Origin: Terrimonas ginsenosidimutans
GTDB taxonomy: Bacteria; Bacteroidota; Bacteroidia; Chitinophagales; Chitinophagaceae
Length of the DNA stretch: 64,000 nucleotides
Assembly: GCF_022012415.1 (NCBI RefSeq)
Contig: NZ_JAKLTR010000004.1
Coordinates: 62,001 to 126,000 of the forward strand
Direction of reading: 5' to 3'
The notes below the pieces were generated by a model. The model was not told the origin of the DNA. It worked only from the letters and a program-made list of their open reading frames with translations, and made no database searches. The translations under genes were made by a program, and so were the position numbers. Below are positions 28,729-35,914 of the stretch, piece by piece (the stretch's first letter is position 1; the number at the start of each line of letters is the position of its first letter).

Positions 28729-29478
28729 TTAATTCATCTTTTTCTTAAGGGAAACTACTTGTTCCTGCAGGTCGCTGACGATATTTGCCAGTTGCCCCAT
28801 ATCCCAACGCTGCTGATTGGTTGCTTTGGAAATGATCATTTGGGCCTGCCACATTTCAAGAACATCGTCTGTATTGACGGTATAAGGGTGATAGATCGGG
28901 TTATCGCTGACCAGGGTCAGCTTGTTTTTAGCGCGTGTTGCTTTCTGAACGCGTTTATAAACGATCCCTTCATTACGGGAAACAACGATGCAGGGCACAT
29001 CATTCTTGATATCGTCCAAACTATCTACTTTCTCCCCGACGATCACCGATCCGCTGGGAGTGGGCAGCATTGAATCTCCGATGATCTCAAATGCCCGGTA
29101 ATTTCCGCCGGCGAGCATCGGGAGGGTAAACGTGTTCAGTTCATCCACGAATTCGGGATCCGCATAGCCGGCCAGATATCCCGCAGCAGCCTTCATGGGT
29201 ACGAATGGAATATCGGTACGGCCGGACGCAAGCTTTAATGCCCTGCGTTTCGCCAGATAATTGCTCTTATTGTCGCTCAGATCTTTTCTCAGCAGATCAT
29301 CCAGCGTTAATTTAAAAATATCGCATACCACTTCCAGCACATCAATACGCGGCTCTGCCCTCTCCTCTTCATAGGCACCAAGCAATGAACGTTTGATACG
29401 GAGCTTATTCGCAAATTCCTCCTGCGTCCATCCACGCAGCTTGCGCAGGTATTTGAGATTTTGGTTGGATATAGCCAT
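28729..29478 (-). CDS. XRE-family repressor with S24 (LexA-like) self-cleavage domain
   Basis: Residues 8-65 form a helix-turn-helix of the XRE/Cro type (LRGWTQEEFANKLRIKRSLLGAYE). Residues from about 95 to 215 form an S24 peptidase domain. The catalytic Ser is in IIGDSMLP and the Lys in GIVYKRV. An Ala-Gly pair in MKAAAGYLAG, ahead of the domain, resembles the LexA cleavage site. The C-terminus is a predicted coiled coil (QLANIVSDLQEQVVSLKKKM). The architecture is that of phage-type and SOS-linked repressors. No prophage genes lie nearby, so a chromosomal stress regulator is more likely. Its own promoter carries a repeat pair that it may bind (see 29484-29529). Confidence 0.88.
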   Translation of the reverse strand: MAISNQNLKYLRKLRGWTQEEFANKLRIKRSLLGAYEEERAEPRIDVLEVVCDIFKLTLDDLLRKDLSDNKSNYLAKRRALKLASGRTDIPFVPMKAAAGYLAGYADPEFVDELNTFTLPMLAGGNYRAFEIIGDSMLPTPSGSVIVGEKVDSLDDIKNDVPCIVVSRNEGIVYKRVQKATRAKNKLTLVSDNPIYHPYTVNTDDVLEMWQAQMIISKATNQQRWDMGQLANIVSDLQEQVVSLKKKMN

Positions 29479-29483
29479 ATTAA

Positions 29484-29529
29484 ACTAACTTATTTAGTGC
29501 AAAATACTAACTTTTTTAACACGAACAAA
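29484..29529 (-). promoter_or_regulatory. Promoter and probable autoregulatory operator of the XRE-S24 gene
   Basis: Read on the minus strand, TTTG (29526-29529) and TATTTTG (29500-29506) are separated by 19 bases, close to the Bacteroidota -33/-7 promoter. Two copies of AAGTTAGT lie on the same strand (29484-29491 and 29506-29513), 22 bp apart, two helical turns. A dyad TTAGT-N7-ACTAA (29494-29510) overlaps the -7 box. Repressor binding here would block transcription, as expected for autoregulation. Confidence 0.55.
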
Positions 29530-29546
29530 AAAAGACAGGGAGGAGA

Positions 29547-29640
29547 GACCGCAGGCCGCAGGATTAGCACGATTCATTGTAGCCCTTTACTTAAATAGGG
29601 TGAACAACCCATATGGTTGCTAATACTGCAGCCTTCGGTC
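29547..29640. repeat. Inverted repeat between XRE-S24 and surE
   Basis: The 23-base arms 29547-29569 and 29618-29640 match at 20 positions and close on GATTAGCA/TGCTAATA. The left arm contains the doubled unit GACCGCAG, GCCGCAGG. The spacer holds a further dyad CAACC-CATAT-GGTTG (about 29605-29619). It lies in a divergent gap of 235 bases and ends 73 bases before surE. It is not assigned to classes A-D. Confidence 0.72.
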
Positions 29641-29713
29641 CGTGGACCATCTGCCGTCTTTTTTCTCCTAAGCCCTTGACAGCTCGGAAAATATTGTCAA
29701 ATTTGTAACTTCT

Positions 29714-30538
29714 ATGGCAACAAAGAAAAAAACACCAGCTAAGAAAAAATCTGCAGCTCCGAAGGTAACCGGTAAGGGCAAACCCGTCATCCTGATCACC
29801 AATGATGATGGTGTTACAGCACCGGGGATCATGAATCTTGTGGAAGCAGTAAAAGACATGGGAAAGATCGTAGTGGTCGCCCCGGATAAGCCTCAGTCAG
29901 GAATGGGACACGCTATCACCATTGGTCATCCGCTCCGTTTACAGAAAGTAAATACGTTTGGAGATATCGAAGCTTATGCCTGCACCGGTACGCCGGTTGA
30001 CTGTGTGAAGCTTGCTGTTGATAAAGTGTTGCACCGTAAACCCGATCTATGCCTCAGCGGCGTTAACCATGGAGCAAACCACAGTATCAATGTGATCTAC
30101 TCCGGCACAATGTCTGCCGCGGTCGAAGCTGCTATAGAAAGCATTCCCTCTGCAGGATTTTCCCTGCTTGACTACAGCATCGATGCCGATTTCTCCGGCG
30201 CCCGTAAATATGCGAGAATGGTTGTCGAAAAAATGCTGACAACAAAGCTCGACAAGCATACCGTATTTAACGTGAATATCCCTGCTTTGCCTGCCGATCA
30301 TATCAAAGGATTGAAGATCTGCAAACAGGCTTATGCAAAGTATGAGGAAGACTTTATCACGCGCCAGGATCCGCACGGCCGTGTTTACTACTGGCTGACC
30401 GGCGAATTCGTAAATTTTGACAAAGGACGTGATACAGATGTCTGGGCTTTAGCGAATGGATATGTTAGTTTGGTGCCTGTACAATTTGATCTCACCAATT
30501 ACGTTCTAAAGTCCAAACTGGAAAAACTTTGGAAATGA
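29714..30538 (+). CDS. surE: 5'/3'-nucleotidase SurE
   Basis: SurE is a metal-dependent phosphatase of nucleoside monophosphates, involved in survival and stress. The metal site ILITNDDG lies near residues 26-33. Also visible are GMGHAITIGHPLR, the substrate loop CTGTPVDCVKLA, the metal-binding LSGVNHGAN, and YSGTMSAAVEA. The first 24 residues are an unusual Lys/Ala/Pro-rich extension (ATKKKTPAKKKSAAPK), reminiscent of nucleic-acid-binding tails. No later ATG in front of the catalytic core suggests a shorter protein. The next gene overlaps by ATGA, which implies translational coupling. Confidence 0.95.
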   Translation: MATKKKTPAKKKSAAPKVTGKGKPVILITNDDGVTAPGIMNLVEAVKDMGKIVVVAPDKPQSGMGHAITIGHPLRLQKVNTFGDIEAYACTGTPVDCVKLAVDKVLHRKPDLCLSGVNHGANHSINVIYSGTMSAAVEAAIESIPSAGFSLLDYSIDADFSGARKYARMVVEKMLTTKLDKHTVFNVNIPALPADHIKGLKICKQAYAKYEEDFITRQDPHGRVYYWLTGEFVNFDKGRDTDVWALANGYVSLVPVQFDLTNYVLKSKLEKLWK

Positions 30539-30831
30539 TATTTAAACGGGACAACCTTCAACTCGGATTGATTCTTGGCCTTCTTGGGCCGGTTCTTGGC
30601 CTGATGGTCATTTATCTTGCCAGCTATTCATCCGTTTCCCTCGGTATTTTCCTGGAAAGCTTTTTTAGCGATAAGCGCCTGCTGACGCCGATCGGCTCGC
30701 TTTCCCTACTGGCAAACGTCGCATTATTCACCATATTTGTCAATACCCGCCGGGATAAGACCGCTAAGGGCATCTTCGTTATGACGGTGATCTTTGGAAT
30801 CGCGATTCTGATCCTGAAAGTCACGAATTAA
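30535..30831 (+). CDS. Small multi-pass membrane protein of unknown function
   Basis: A 98-residue protein with three hydrophobic segments (about residues 8-30, 47-66 and 75-94), probably three transmembrane helices. The ATG overlaps the surE stop codon (ATGA), so translation is coupled. An in-frame TTG six bases upstream is less likely. I do not recognise the family; no catalytic motif is visible. It ends directly before a class D inverted repeat and is followed by lpxB. Confidence 0.75.
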   Translation: MIFKRDNLQLGLILGLLGPVLGLMVIYLASYSSVSLGIFLESFFSDKRLLTPIGSLSLLANVALFTIFVNTRRDKTAKGIFVMTVIFGIAILILKVTN

Positions 30832-30834
30832 GTG

Positions 30835-30981
30835 AAATAAAAAGTCAAAATTAAAAAGTAAAAAATAGCGTCTTTAGATTGTTTTTCCCAATACCCGGCG
30901 AGGTTTTCTCTACGGCGGTTGAAAGATCAAACTAATCAATTGAGGCTGGTTTTTAATTTTTACTTTTGACTTTTTAATTTC
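30835..30981. repeat. Intergenic inverted repeat, class D (AAGTNAA heptads)
   Basis: The left arm (30835-30866) is in-register heptads AAATAAA, AAGTCAA, AATTAAA and AAGTAAA. The right arm (30950-30981) is the complement. A stretch of 28 bases in the left arm is identical to the element at 60715-60834, although their spacers differ. The right arm contains the -7 box of the lpxB promoter. Confidence 0.88.
30940..30968 (+). promoter_or_regulatory. Putative lpxB promoter inside the repeat arm
   Basis: TTG (30940-30942), 18 bases, then TACTTTTG (30961-30968) fit the Bacteroidota promoter well. The -7 box is part of the class D repeat arm. The expected start of transcription lies about 10-12 bases before the lpxB ATG at 30986. 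Confidence 0.55.
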
Positions 30982-30985
30982 CCTC

Positions 30986-32101
30986 ATGAACTACTACATC
31001 ATCGCAGGCGAGGCCTCTGGCGATCTGCATGGCAGCAACCTGATCCGTGAAATCAAACAACTGGATGAAGCTGCCAGTATCCGCTGTTGGGGCGGCGATA
31101 AAATGCAGGCAGCAGGCGGTGAATTAGTGAAACATTACCGCGAGCTGGCCTTTATGGGTTTTACAGAAGTGCTGATGAATCTCCGCACCATTTTCCGGAA
31201 CCTGAAATTCTGCAAAGAAGATATCCTCGCAAATAAACCGGATACGCTGATCCTGATCGACTATCCCGGGTTTAATCTCCGTATTGCGAAATGGGCGCGT
31301 GCACAAGGCCTGAAAGTGATCTATTATATCAGCCCGCAGGTATGGGCGTGGAAAGAAGGCCGTGTAAAAATGATGAAAGAATGCATTGATAAAATGCTGG
31401 TAATACTTCCTTTTGAAAAAGACTACTTCAAAACAAAATGGAACTGGGATGTAGAGTACGTAGGACACCCGCTTGTGGAAGTGGTAGATGCCAAACAGGC
31501 TGAACCACCGCCCCCCTCGTTTGCCGAAAAACCGGTGATCGCCCTGCTTCCCGGAAGCCGCAAACAGGAAATATTAAAGAAATTGCCGATCATGCTGTCG
31601 GTAAGTCCGCGTTTCCCGGATTACCAGTTTGTTGTGGCCAAAGCCCCGGGGCTGGAGGAAAGCTTTTATGATGAGCTTATGAGAGGCTATGACAACGTTT
31701 CCTATGTATCCAACAGAACCTATGATCTGCTCCGCCAGTCGAAAGCCGCGTTGGTAACATCCGGCACTGCCACTCTGGAAACTGCTTTATTCGCGGTGCC
31801 TGAAGTGGTGTGCTACAAAGGCTCTCCCATCTCTTATGAGATCGCAAAGCGGGTGATCAAAGTGAAGTATATTTCACTGGTGAACCTGATCATGGATAAG
31901 CTGGTGGTGAATGAACTGATCCAGCATGATCTGACAGTGGAAAATCTCCATAAGGAGCTGAATGAACTGCTGAATGATGAAAAGCGCAAAGCGCAACTCA
32001 AAAAAGATTATGAAGATCTTCGTCAATTGCTCAGCGAAGGCGGAAATGCTTCGCATAAAGCGGCCGTTTCCATCGTAAACTGGCTTAGAGAAAAAAAGTG
32101 A
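30986..32101 (+). CDS. lpxB: Lipid-A-disaccharide synthase
   Basis: LpxB joins UDP-2,3-diacylglucosamine and lipid X to the lipid A disaccharide at the inner membrane. The N-terminus YYIIAGEASGDLHGSNLI is the family signature. ILIDYPGFNLRIAKWA, the motif YYISPQVWAWKEGRV, VGHPLVE, LLPGSRKQEI and the nucleotide-binding TSGTATLETALF follow in the right order. At 371 residues it has normal length. Its presence fits a Gram-negative envelope. It follows surE and a small membrane gene, a gene order that may be partly cotranscribed, but it seems to have its own promoter. Confidence 0.97.
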   Translation: MNYYIIAGEASGDLHGSNLIREIKQLDEAASIRCWGGDKMQAAGGELVKHYRELAFMGFTEVLMNLRTIFRNLKFCKEDILANKPDTLILIDYPGFNLRIAKWARAQGLKVIYYISPQVWAWKEGRVKMMKECIDKMLVILPFEKDYFKTKWNWDVEYVGHPLVEVVDAKQAEPPPPSFAEKPVIALLPGSRKQEILKKLPIMLSVSPRFPDYQFVVAKAPGLEESFYDELMRGYDNVSYVSNRTYDLLRQSKAALVTSGTATLETALFAVPEVVCYKGSPISYEIAKRVIKVKYISLVNLIMDKLVVNELIQHDLTVENLHKELNELLNDEKRKAQLKKDYEDLRQLLSEGGNASHKAAVSIVNWLREKK

Positions 32102-32104
32102 CCC

Positions 32105-32269
32105 TTATCTGCGAAGAAGTTTGACGGCAAGAATGATCATGCAGATGATAAAGACCAGCAGGCTGATCTTGTTTGTCCAGTGCATGAATCTGATCTCCCG
32201 GTTGCTCGGCTGGTCAGGATCTTTTTTGCGGAGATAAAAATATTCGCCCAATTGTTTGAATACGCCCAT
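32105..32269 (-). CDS. Small single-pass membrane protein (DUF6728-like), 54 aa
   Basis: This short reading frame encodes 54 residues: MGVFKQLGEYFYLRKKDP at the N-terminus, a basic linker, and one transmembrane helix near residues 34-50, ending KLLRR. The length and the QLGEYFYxRKKDP start recall a family of small proteins found in Chitinophagaceae (I believe DUF6728, from memory). It stands alone in opposite orientation to lpxB, three bases after the lpxB stop. A TACCTTTG promoter box lies only 4 bases before the ATG. The function is unknown. Confidence 0.78.
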   Translation of the reverse strand: MGVFKQLGEYFYLRKKDPDQPSNREIRFMHWTNKISLLVFIICMIILAVKLLRR

Positions 32270-32273
32270 GAGG

Positions 32274-32281
32274 CAAAGGTA
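32274..32281 (-). promoter_or_regulatory. -7 promoter box abutting a start codon
   Basis: On the minus strand TACCTTTG is a perfect TAnnTTTG match. It ends 4 bases before the ATG at 32269, so transcription would begin at or very near the start codon and give a leaderless message. Confidence 0.5.
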
Positions 32282-32313
32282 GGATTTTGACGGGAACAGG
32301 GAATAATTTGAAC

Positions 32314-32418
32314 GGCGTAAGAGTATCGCGGAGAATACAAAGAAGACGCAAAGAGCGCGAAGATCATCTTTTGCGTTCTCTGCGTCTTCTTTGCGCTCTC
32401 TGCGATACTTATACGCCA
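32314..32418. repeat. Intergenic inverted repeat, class B
   Basis: The ends are GGCGTAAGAGTATCGC and GCGATACTTATACGCC. Inside, both arms keep the 9-11-9 register (CGCAAAGAG-type units). A short loop lies around GATCATC. It is between two minus-strand genes: the small membrane protein start at 32269 and the kinase stop at 32437. Confidence 0.9.
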
Positions 32419-32436
32419 GTCAGTTATACGAAAACC

Positions 32437-33477
32437 TTAAATACTGAATACCTTTTCCTTTTCGATCATTCGCTGTAGTAATACGCATTGATTTCTCGCA
32501 CGCACCAGGTTATGTCCCGGATACGATGGCTGATAATACAGGTCATTCTGCAGGTAGTCCGTCAGAAAACGAAGTGCCTGCATATACGTCATAAAGATCC
32601 CAGAATAAAAGAAAGCACCTTTTTCCGCATCGGTCAGTTCGTCTTTCATCTCTTCTAAATATCCTTCCACGATCGCCTGGTAAAAATCATCCCGGACCAC
32701 AATATTGTCCGTATCCTTTTCTTCTTCACTGACAGGAGAGAGATAAGTACGCATCATATCGCCCAGATCGCTTATAAAATAACCGGGCATTAATGTATCC
32801 AGATCGATCACGCAAATCCCCTTGCCTGTTGCATCAAAAAGTACGTTGCTGATCTTTGTATCATGATGCGTGACACGAATGCGGAAGGCGGGATCATTTT
32901 TGATCTCCTTGAATCGTTCCACAATACTGCTTTTACTCAAAAGAAGATGCGCAAGCTCTCTTGATTCCCGGATCCTGGTGGAGGATCCCCTGTTTAATGC
33001 AGCGGTAAAATCACGGTAACGAAATTCCAGATCATGAAATGAAGGGATCGTGATCCGTAGCTGCTTTGCATCAAAACCAGAAAGCAACCTGGTAAACTTT
33101 CCGAATTGCCGTGCTGCTTCGTAAGCCTGACACGTTGTTTCAACCGTATTCTTCGAATGCGATCCGCTGACAAACGGGAACAGTCTGTAATAGCCCTCCC
33201 CTTCTTTATGTACAATTGAATTCCCCTGCTGAGATGCCACAGGCGCAACAAAATTATAAGCGGGATGAGATCGTTTCAGATAATCCGCAACAAGACTAAG
33301 GTTATAAGCAATATCGTCAGGGGAAGAAAATACTTCCTCATTGATCTTTTGCAGGATAAACACCTGGTCTTCCAAAAAGACTTTCCAGGTATGGTTGATC
33401 AGACCTGTACCTATCCTTTCCAGGCTTACCTGCTTTGGTTGAAAACCATAAGCAGACAGAACGGACTCATTCATCAC
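32437..33477 (-). CDS. NahK-like sugar kinase (aminoglycoside phosphotransferase fold)
   Basis: A 346-residue kinase of the choline/aminoglycoside kinase fold, closest in pattern to N-acetylhexosamine 1-kinase (NahK). The N-terminal lobe reads RIGTGLINHTWKVF and FILQKINEEVF. The catalytic loop is VTHHDTKISNVLFD, followed by the metal-binding ICVIDLDTLMPGYFISDLGDMMR, which is very close to NahK enzymes. The predicted reaction is phosphorylation of GalNAc/GlcNAc at C1. The neighbouring upstream gene encodes a GH109 alpha-N-acetylgalactosaminidase on the same strand (gap 71 bases), which supports GalNAc as substrate. The kinase may also use other hexosamines. Confidence 0.82.
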   Translation of the reverse strand: MMNESVLSAYGFQPKQVSLERIGTGLINHTWKVFLEDQVFILQKINEEVFSSPDDIAYNLSLVADYLKRSHPAYNFVAPVASQQGNSIVHKEGEGYYRLFPFVSGSHSKNTVETTCQAYEAARQFGKFTRLLSGFDAKQLRITIPSFHDLEFRYRDFTAALNRGSSTRIRESRELAHLLLSKSSIVERFKEIKNDPAFRIRVTHHDTKISNVLFDATGKGICVIDLDTLMPGYFISDLGDMMRTYLSPVSEEEKDTDNIVVRDDFYQAIVEGYLEEMKDELTDAEKGAFFYSGIFMTYMQALRFLTDYLQNDLYYQPSYPGHNLVRARNQCVLLQRMIEKEKVFSI

Positions 33478-33548
33478 ATTTCAGCGTTTGTATGTATGTG
33501 TGGTAGCACAGGGAACCATTATCCCTTTTGCCAATACTTCAGTTGACC

Positions 33549-34901
33549 CTAATACTCGTCGTTCAAAGCAAAAACCGGTTTGCGATACATCCATTGTCCA
33601 CCTGTAAAATCAGGAAACTCTACGGTTTGATTCCCCAGGGAAATTGATTGTTCACTCAGCGGTGTGATCGCACTCCAGGCAGCAGCATCATATACATCCA
33701 TGGGTGTAGCCACGTTTCGTTTGATCGATTCAATAAAGGAATGCACTACAAAAAAATCCATTCCGCCATGCGCTGCGCCAGCTGTTTCCTTACTCCAGCG
33801 TTGCCAGAGCGGATGGTCATACTTCGTGAGCCAGTCAGCCGCCGGATCCCATTGGTGAGCTTTGGCTGATTTATCCTGTATGTAAACACTTTTATTCAGA
33901 TCCATCCATAAACCTTCCGTCCCCTGTACACGGAAGCCAAGCGAATATGGCCTGGGTAAGTTTGTATCATGCTGCAACAGGATCGTTTCGCCATTTGCAC
34001 AGGCAAGCTGTGTGGTTACGATATCACCGAGCTTGAACTCAACCTTTGCGTTCGGATGGTCCACACCACCTTTCCTGACGATGTATTGATGCAGGCCTCG
34101 TCCTTTTGTGGCAAATGAATTGAGACTTACAAAACGATTGCCTCTATTGATATTTATATAATGTGCGATCGGCCCAATACCATGTGTTGGATAAAGATCA
34201 CCATTACGATGAACAGAATGCTCCGTTCTCCAATGCGCTTCAGAAAAACCTTTCTCCCCAAATTCTACTCCATATCCGTAAGGATGAACACCATCATTGA
34301 ACTTTACTTCACGGAGATCATGCTGATAACCTCCCTGCAGATGCAGTATTTCACCAAATAATCCCTGACGCACCATATTCAACACAGCCATTACATCACG
34401 GCGATAACAAACATTCTCCATCATCATCACGTGGCCCTGGTAACGCTCAGCGGCTTTTACCACATCCCAGTGATCCTGCAAAGTGATCCCTAATACCACT
34501 TCAGTACCCACATAACGGATGCCTGATTCCAGCGCACCAATGATCATCGGCTTATGCCATTCCCATGGAGTAGCGATGATCACTGCATCAAGACCTTTCG
34601 CCGACAGCATCTTTTTCCAGGCTTCTGTACTGCCTGTATAAACCTGCGGCATTTTCTTTCCGCTTTTGGTGATCATTTCTTTGGCGGTTTTCAGCATTCT
34701 GTCATCCACGTCACAAATAGCCACCAGTTCTGTATCTGCGCGGCGAAGCACGAGATCAAGATGATTTTGACCACGAAGACCGACGCCGATGATTCCGATC
34801 TTTACTTTGGCATCAGGCTGTTCTTCGTTCCAGATGGATGGCAGCACAGCAATGGATGCGGCCGCGAGGCCCCCGTTTTTGACAAATTCTTTACGATTCA
34901 T
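33549..34901 (-). CDS. GH109 family alpha-N-acetylgalactosaminidase (Gfo/Idh/MocA fold)
   Basis: The Rossmann motif KIGIIGVGLRGQNH lies near residue 34. The C-terminal half follows the NAD-dependent glycosidase family GH109, with ENVCYRRDVMA, GGYQHDLREV, VEFGEKGFSEAHWRT, NGDLYPTHGIGPI and HPNAKVEFKLGDIVTTQ. These match from memory the Elizabethkingia alpha-N-acetylgalactosaminidase, which removes terminal GalNAc by an NAD-assisted mechanism. The frame is open to 34961, but the ATG at 34901 starts the export-like leader MNRKEFVKNGG, a Tat-less or weak signal typical of this family. It forms an operon with the NahK-like kinase and is preceded by a paired LacI-type operator. Confidence 0.87.
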   Translation of the reverse strand: MNRKEFVKNGGLAAASIAVLPSIWNEEQPDAKVKIGIIGVGLRGQNHLDLVLRRADTELVAICDVDDRMLKTAKEMITKSGKKMPQVYTGSTEAWKKMLSAKGLDAVIIATPWEWHKPMIIGALESGIRYVGTEVVLGITLQDHWDVVKAAERYQGHVMMMENVCYRRDVMAVLNMVRQGLFGEILHLQGGYQHDLREVKFNDGVHPYGYGVEFGEKGFSEAHWRTEHSVHRNGDLYPTHGIGPIAHYININRGNRFVSLNSFATKGRGLHQYIVRKGGVDHPNAKVEFKLGDIVTTQLACANGETILLQHDTNLPRPYSLGFRVQGTEGLWMDLNKSVYIQDKSAKAHQWDPAADWLTKYDHPLWQRWSKETAGAAHGGMDFFVVHSFIESIKRNVATPMDVYDAAAWSAITPLSEQSISLGNQTVEFPDFTGGQWMYRKPVFALNDEY

Positions 34902-34958
34902 TAGTTGATTTTTGTCCTTCACAGTGAAAATAACAGATAAATAGATAGGAAAACCGCG

Positions 34959-34990
34959 CAAACGTTTGAGCGAAAAGGGGCAAACGTTTG
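34959..34990. promoter_or_regulatory. Paired LacI-type operator upstream of GH109
   Basis: The perfect palindrome CAAACGTTTG occurs at 34959-34968 and again at 34981-34990, with 22 bp between centres (two helical turns). The central CG within an AAACGTTT core is the hallmark of LacI-family operators. It lies 58-89 bases upstream of the GH109 start. No LacI-family gene is in the window, so the regulator must be encoded elsewhere. Confidence 0.7.
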
Positions 34991-35034
34991 TTCTAGGGAC
35001 ATACTTTCAGGTTAAAGGACCGGGAGATATAGCA

Positions 35035-35132
35035 GGCAGAGTATCGCAAGGACGCAGAGGCTGCGCGAAGTACGCCAAAAAATACTTAGCGTACCTTGCG
35101 GCTTCTTTGCGTCCTTCGCGATATTCCCGCCC
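35035..35132. repeat. Intergenic inverted repeat, class B
   Basis: The left side starts GTATCGCAAGGACGC and the right side ends GCGTCCTTCGCGATA. The units keep an 8/9-11-9 register, and the apex is GTACGCC/GCGTACC. The outer GGCGTA part is decayed to GGCAGA/CCCGCC. It lies in the 320-base divergent gap 34902-35221, with the LacI-type operators on one side and a TATATTCG box (35195-35202) on the other. Nothing else is visible in that gap. Confidence 0.85.
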
Positions 35133-35194
35133 GTTTAAAAACAGGATCTACCTTCCCCTTTAATCGAATAATCACCTACCACCTTAATAAATCT

Positions 35195-35202
35195 TATATT
35201 CG
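35195..35202 (+). promoter_or_regulatory. Putative -7 box before the HAD gene
   Basis: TATATTCG fits TAnnTTYG and lies 19 bases before the GTG start at 35222. No -33 TTG is clear. Confidence 0.4.
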
Positions 35203-35221
35203 AACCTATAAAAATTCACCT

Positions 35222-35860
35222 GTGAAATACAAGGCTTTCCTGTTTGACATGAATGGTACGATGATCGATGACATGCCCTATCATATTCAGGCCTGGCACC
35301 GGATACTGAACGAGCTTGGGGCCGGGATATCGATTGAGAGAATGAAAGAAGAATGTTATGGCAAAAACGACGAACTGCTGGAAAGGATCTTCCCGGGACG
35401 GTTCTCACCGGAAGAAAAGAAAAAGATGAGCTGGGAAAAGGAGAAGCAATACCAGGACTCCTTCCGTCCTCACCTGAGGCTTCTGGATGGCCTGGCAGAA
35501 GTGCTGGCAAAAGCAAAAAAGGACGGCATAAAAATGGCCATCGGCTCTGCCGCGATCATGTTCAATATAGATTTCGTGGTAGATGAATTACAGATCCGCA
35601 AATACTTCGACGCATTGATCAGCGCTGACGAAGTGCGCATCAGCAAACCCGATCCTGAAACATTTCTTGTTTGCGCAGAAAAACTCGGGGTAGCACCGGA
35701 AAATTGCCTGGTTTTTGAAGATTCCCCGAAAGGAGTGGAAGCTGCAGCCCGAGCCGGGATGGACTGCGCTGTGATCACCAGTTTACATGAGAAGGAAGAT
35801 TTTGACGGCATCAGCAATATCGTTAGGTTTATGAAAGACTATACCGCGTTCAGCTGGTAG
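35222..35860 (+). CDS. HAD-family hydrolase, beta-phosphoglucomutase-like
   Basis: A 212-residue HAD protein with a C1-type helical cap. Motif I reads FDMNGTMIDD: the nucleophile Asp is present, but the second Asp, the usual acid/base, is Asn. Motif II is IGSAAI, motif III the Lys in RISKPDPETF, and motif IV FEDSPKGVEAA. The start is the GTG at 35222, because it directly precedes KYKAFLFDM. Upstream the frame runs open through the inverted repeat region without homology. The Asn change is known in a Bacteroidota subgroup and leaves the exact reaction uncertain; sugar-phosphate phosphatase is a reasonable guess. A small GC hairpin (35888-35905) follows before the next gene. Confidence 0.8.
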   Translation: MKYKAFLFDMNGTMIDDMPYHIQAWHRILNELGAGISIERMKEECYGKNDELLERIFPGRFSPEEKKKMSWEKEKQYQDSFRPHLRLLDGLAEVLAKAKKDGIKMAIGSAAIMFNIDFVVDELQIRKYFDALISADEVRISKPDPETFLVCAEKLGVAPENCLVFEDSPKGVEAAARAGMDCAVITSLHEKEDFDGISNIVRFMKDYTAFSW

Positions 35861-35914
35861 CCAAATATTCATCAAAACGCAATCACAGCGGGGGCTTTCA
35901 CCCGCAGCCTGCAT

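Noticed and set aside
28729-29478. XRE-S24 repressor as a sign of a prophage
   Set aside because: No integrase, structural, lysis or replication genes of phage type are found within the window on either side.
33549-34901. Annotation as an ordinary Gfo/Idh/MocA sugar dehydrogenase
   Set aside because: The C-terminal motifs follow the GH109 glycosidase pattern closely, and the neighbouring NahK-like kinase fits a GalNAc product.
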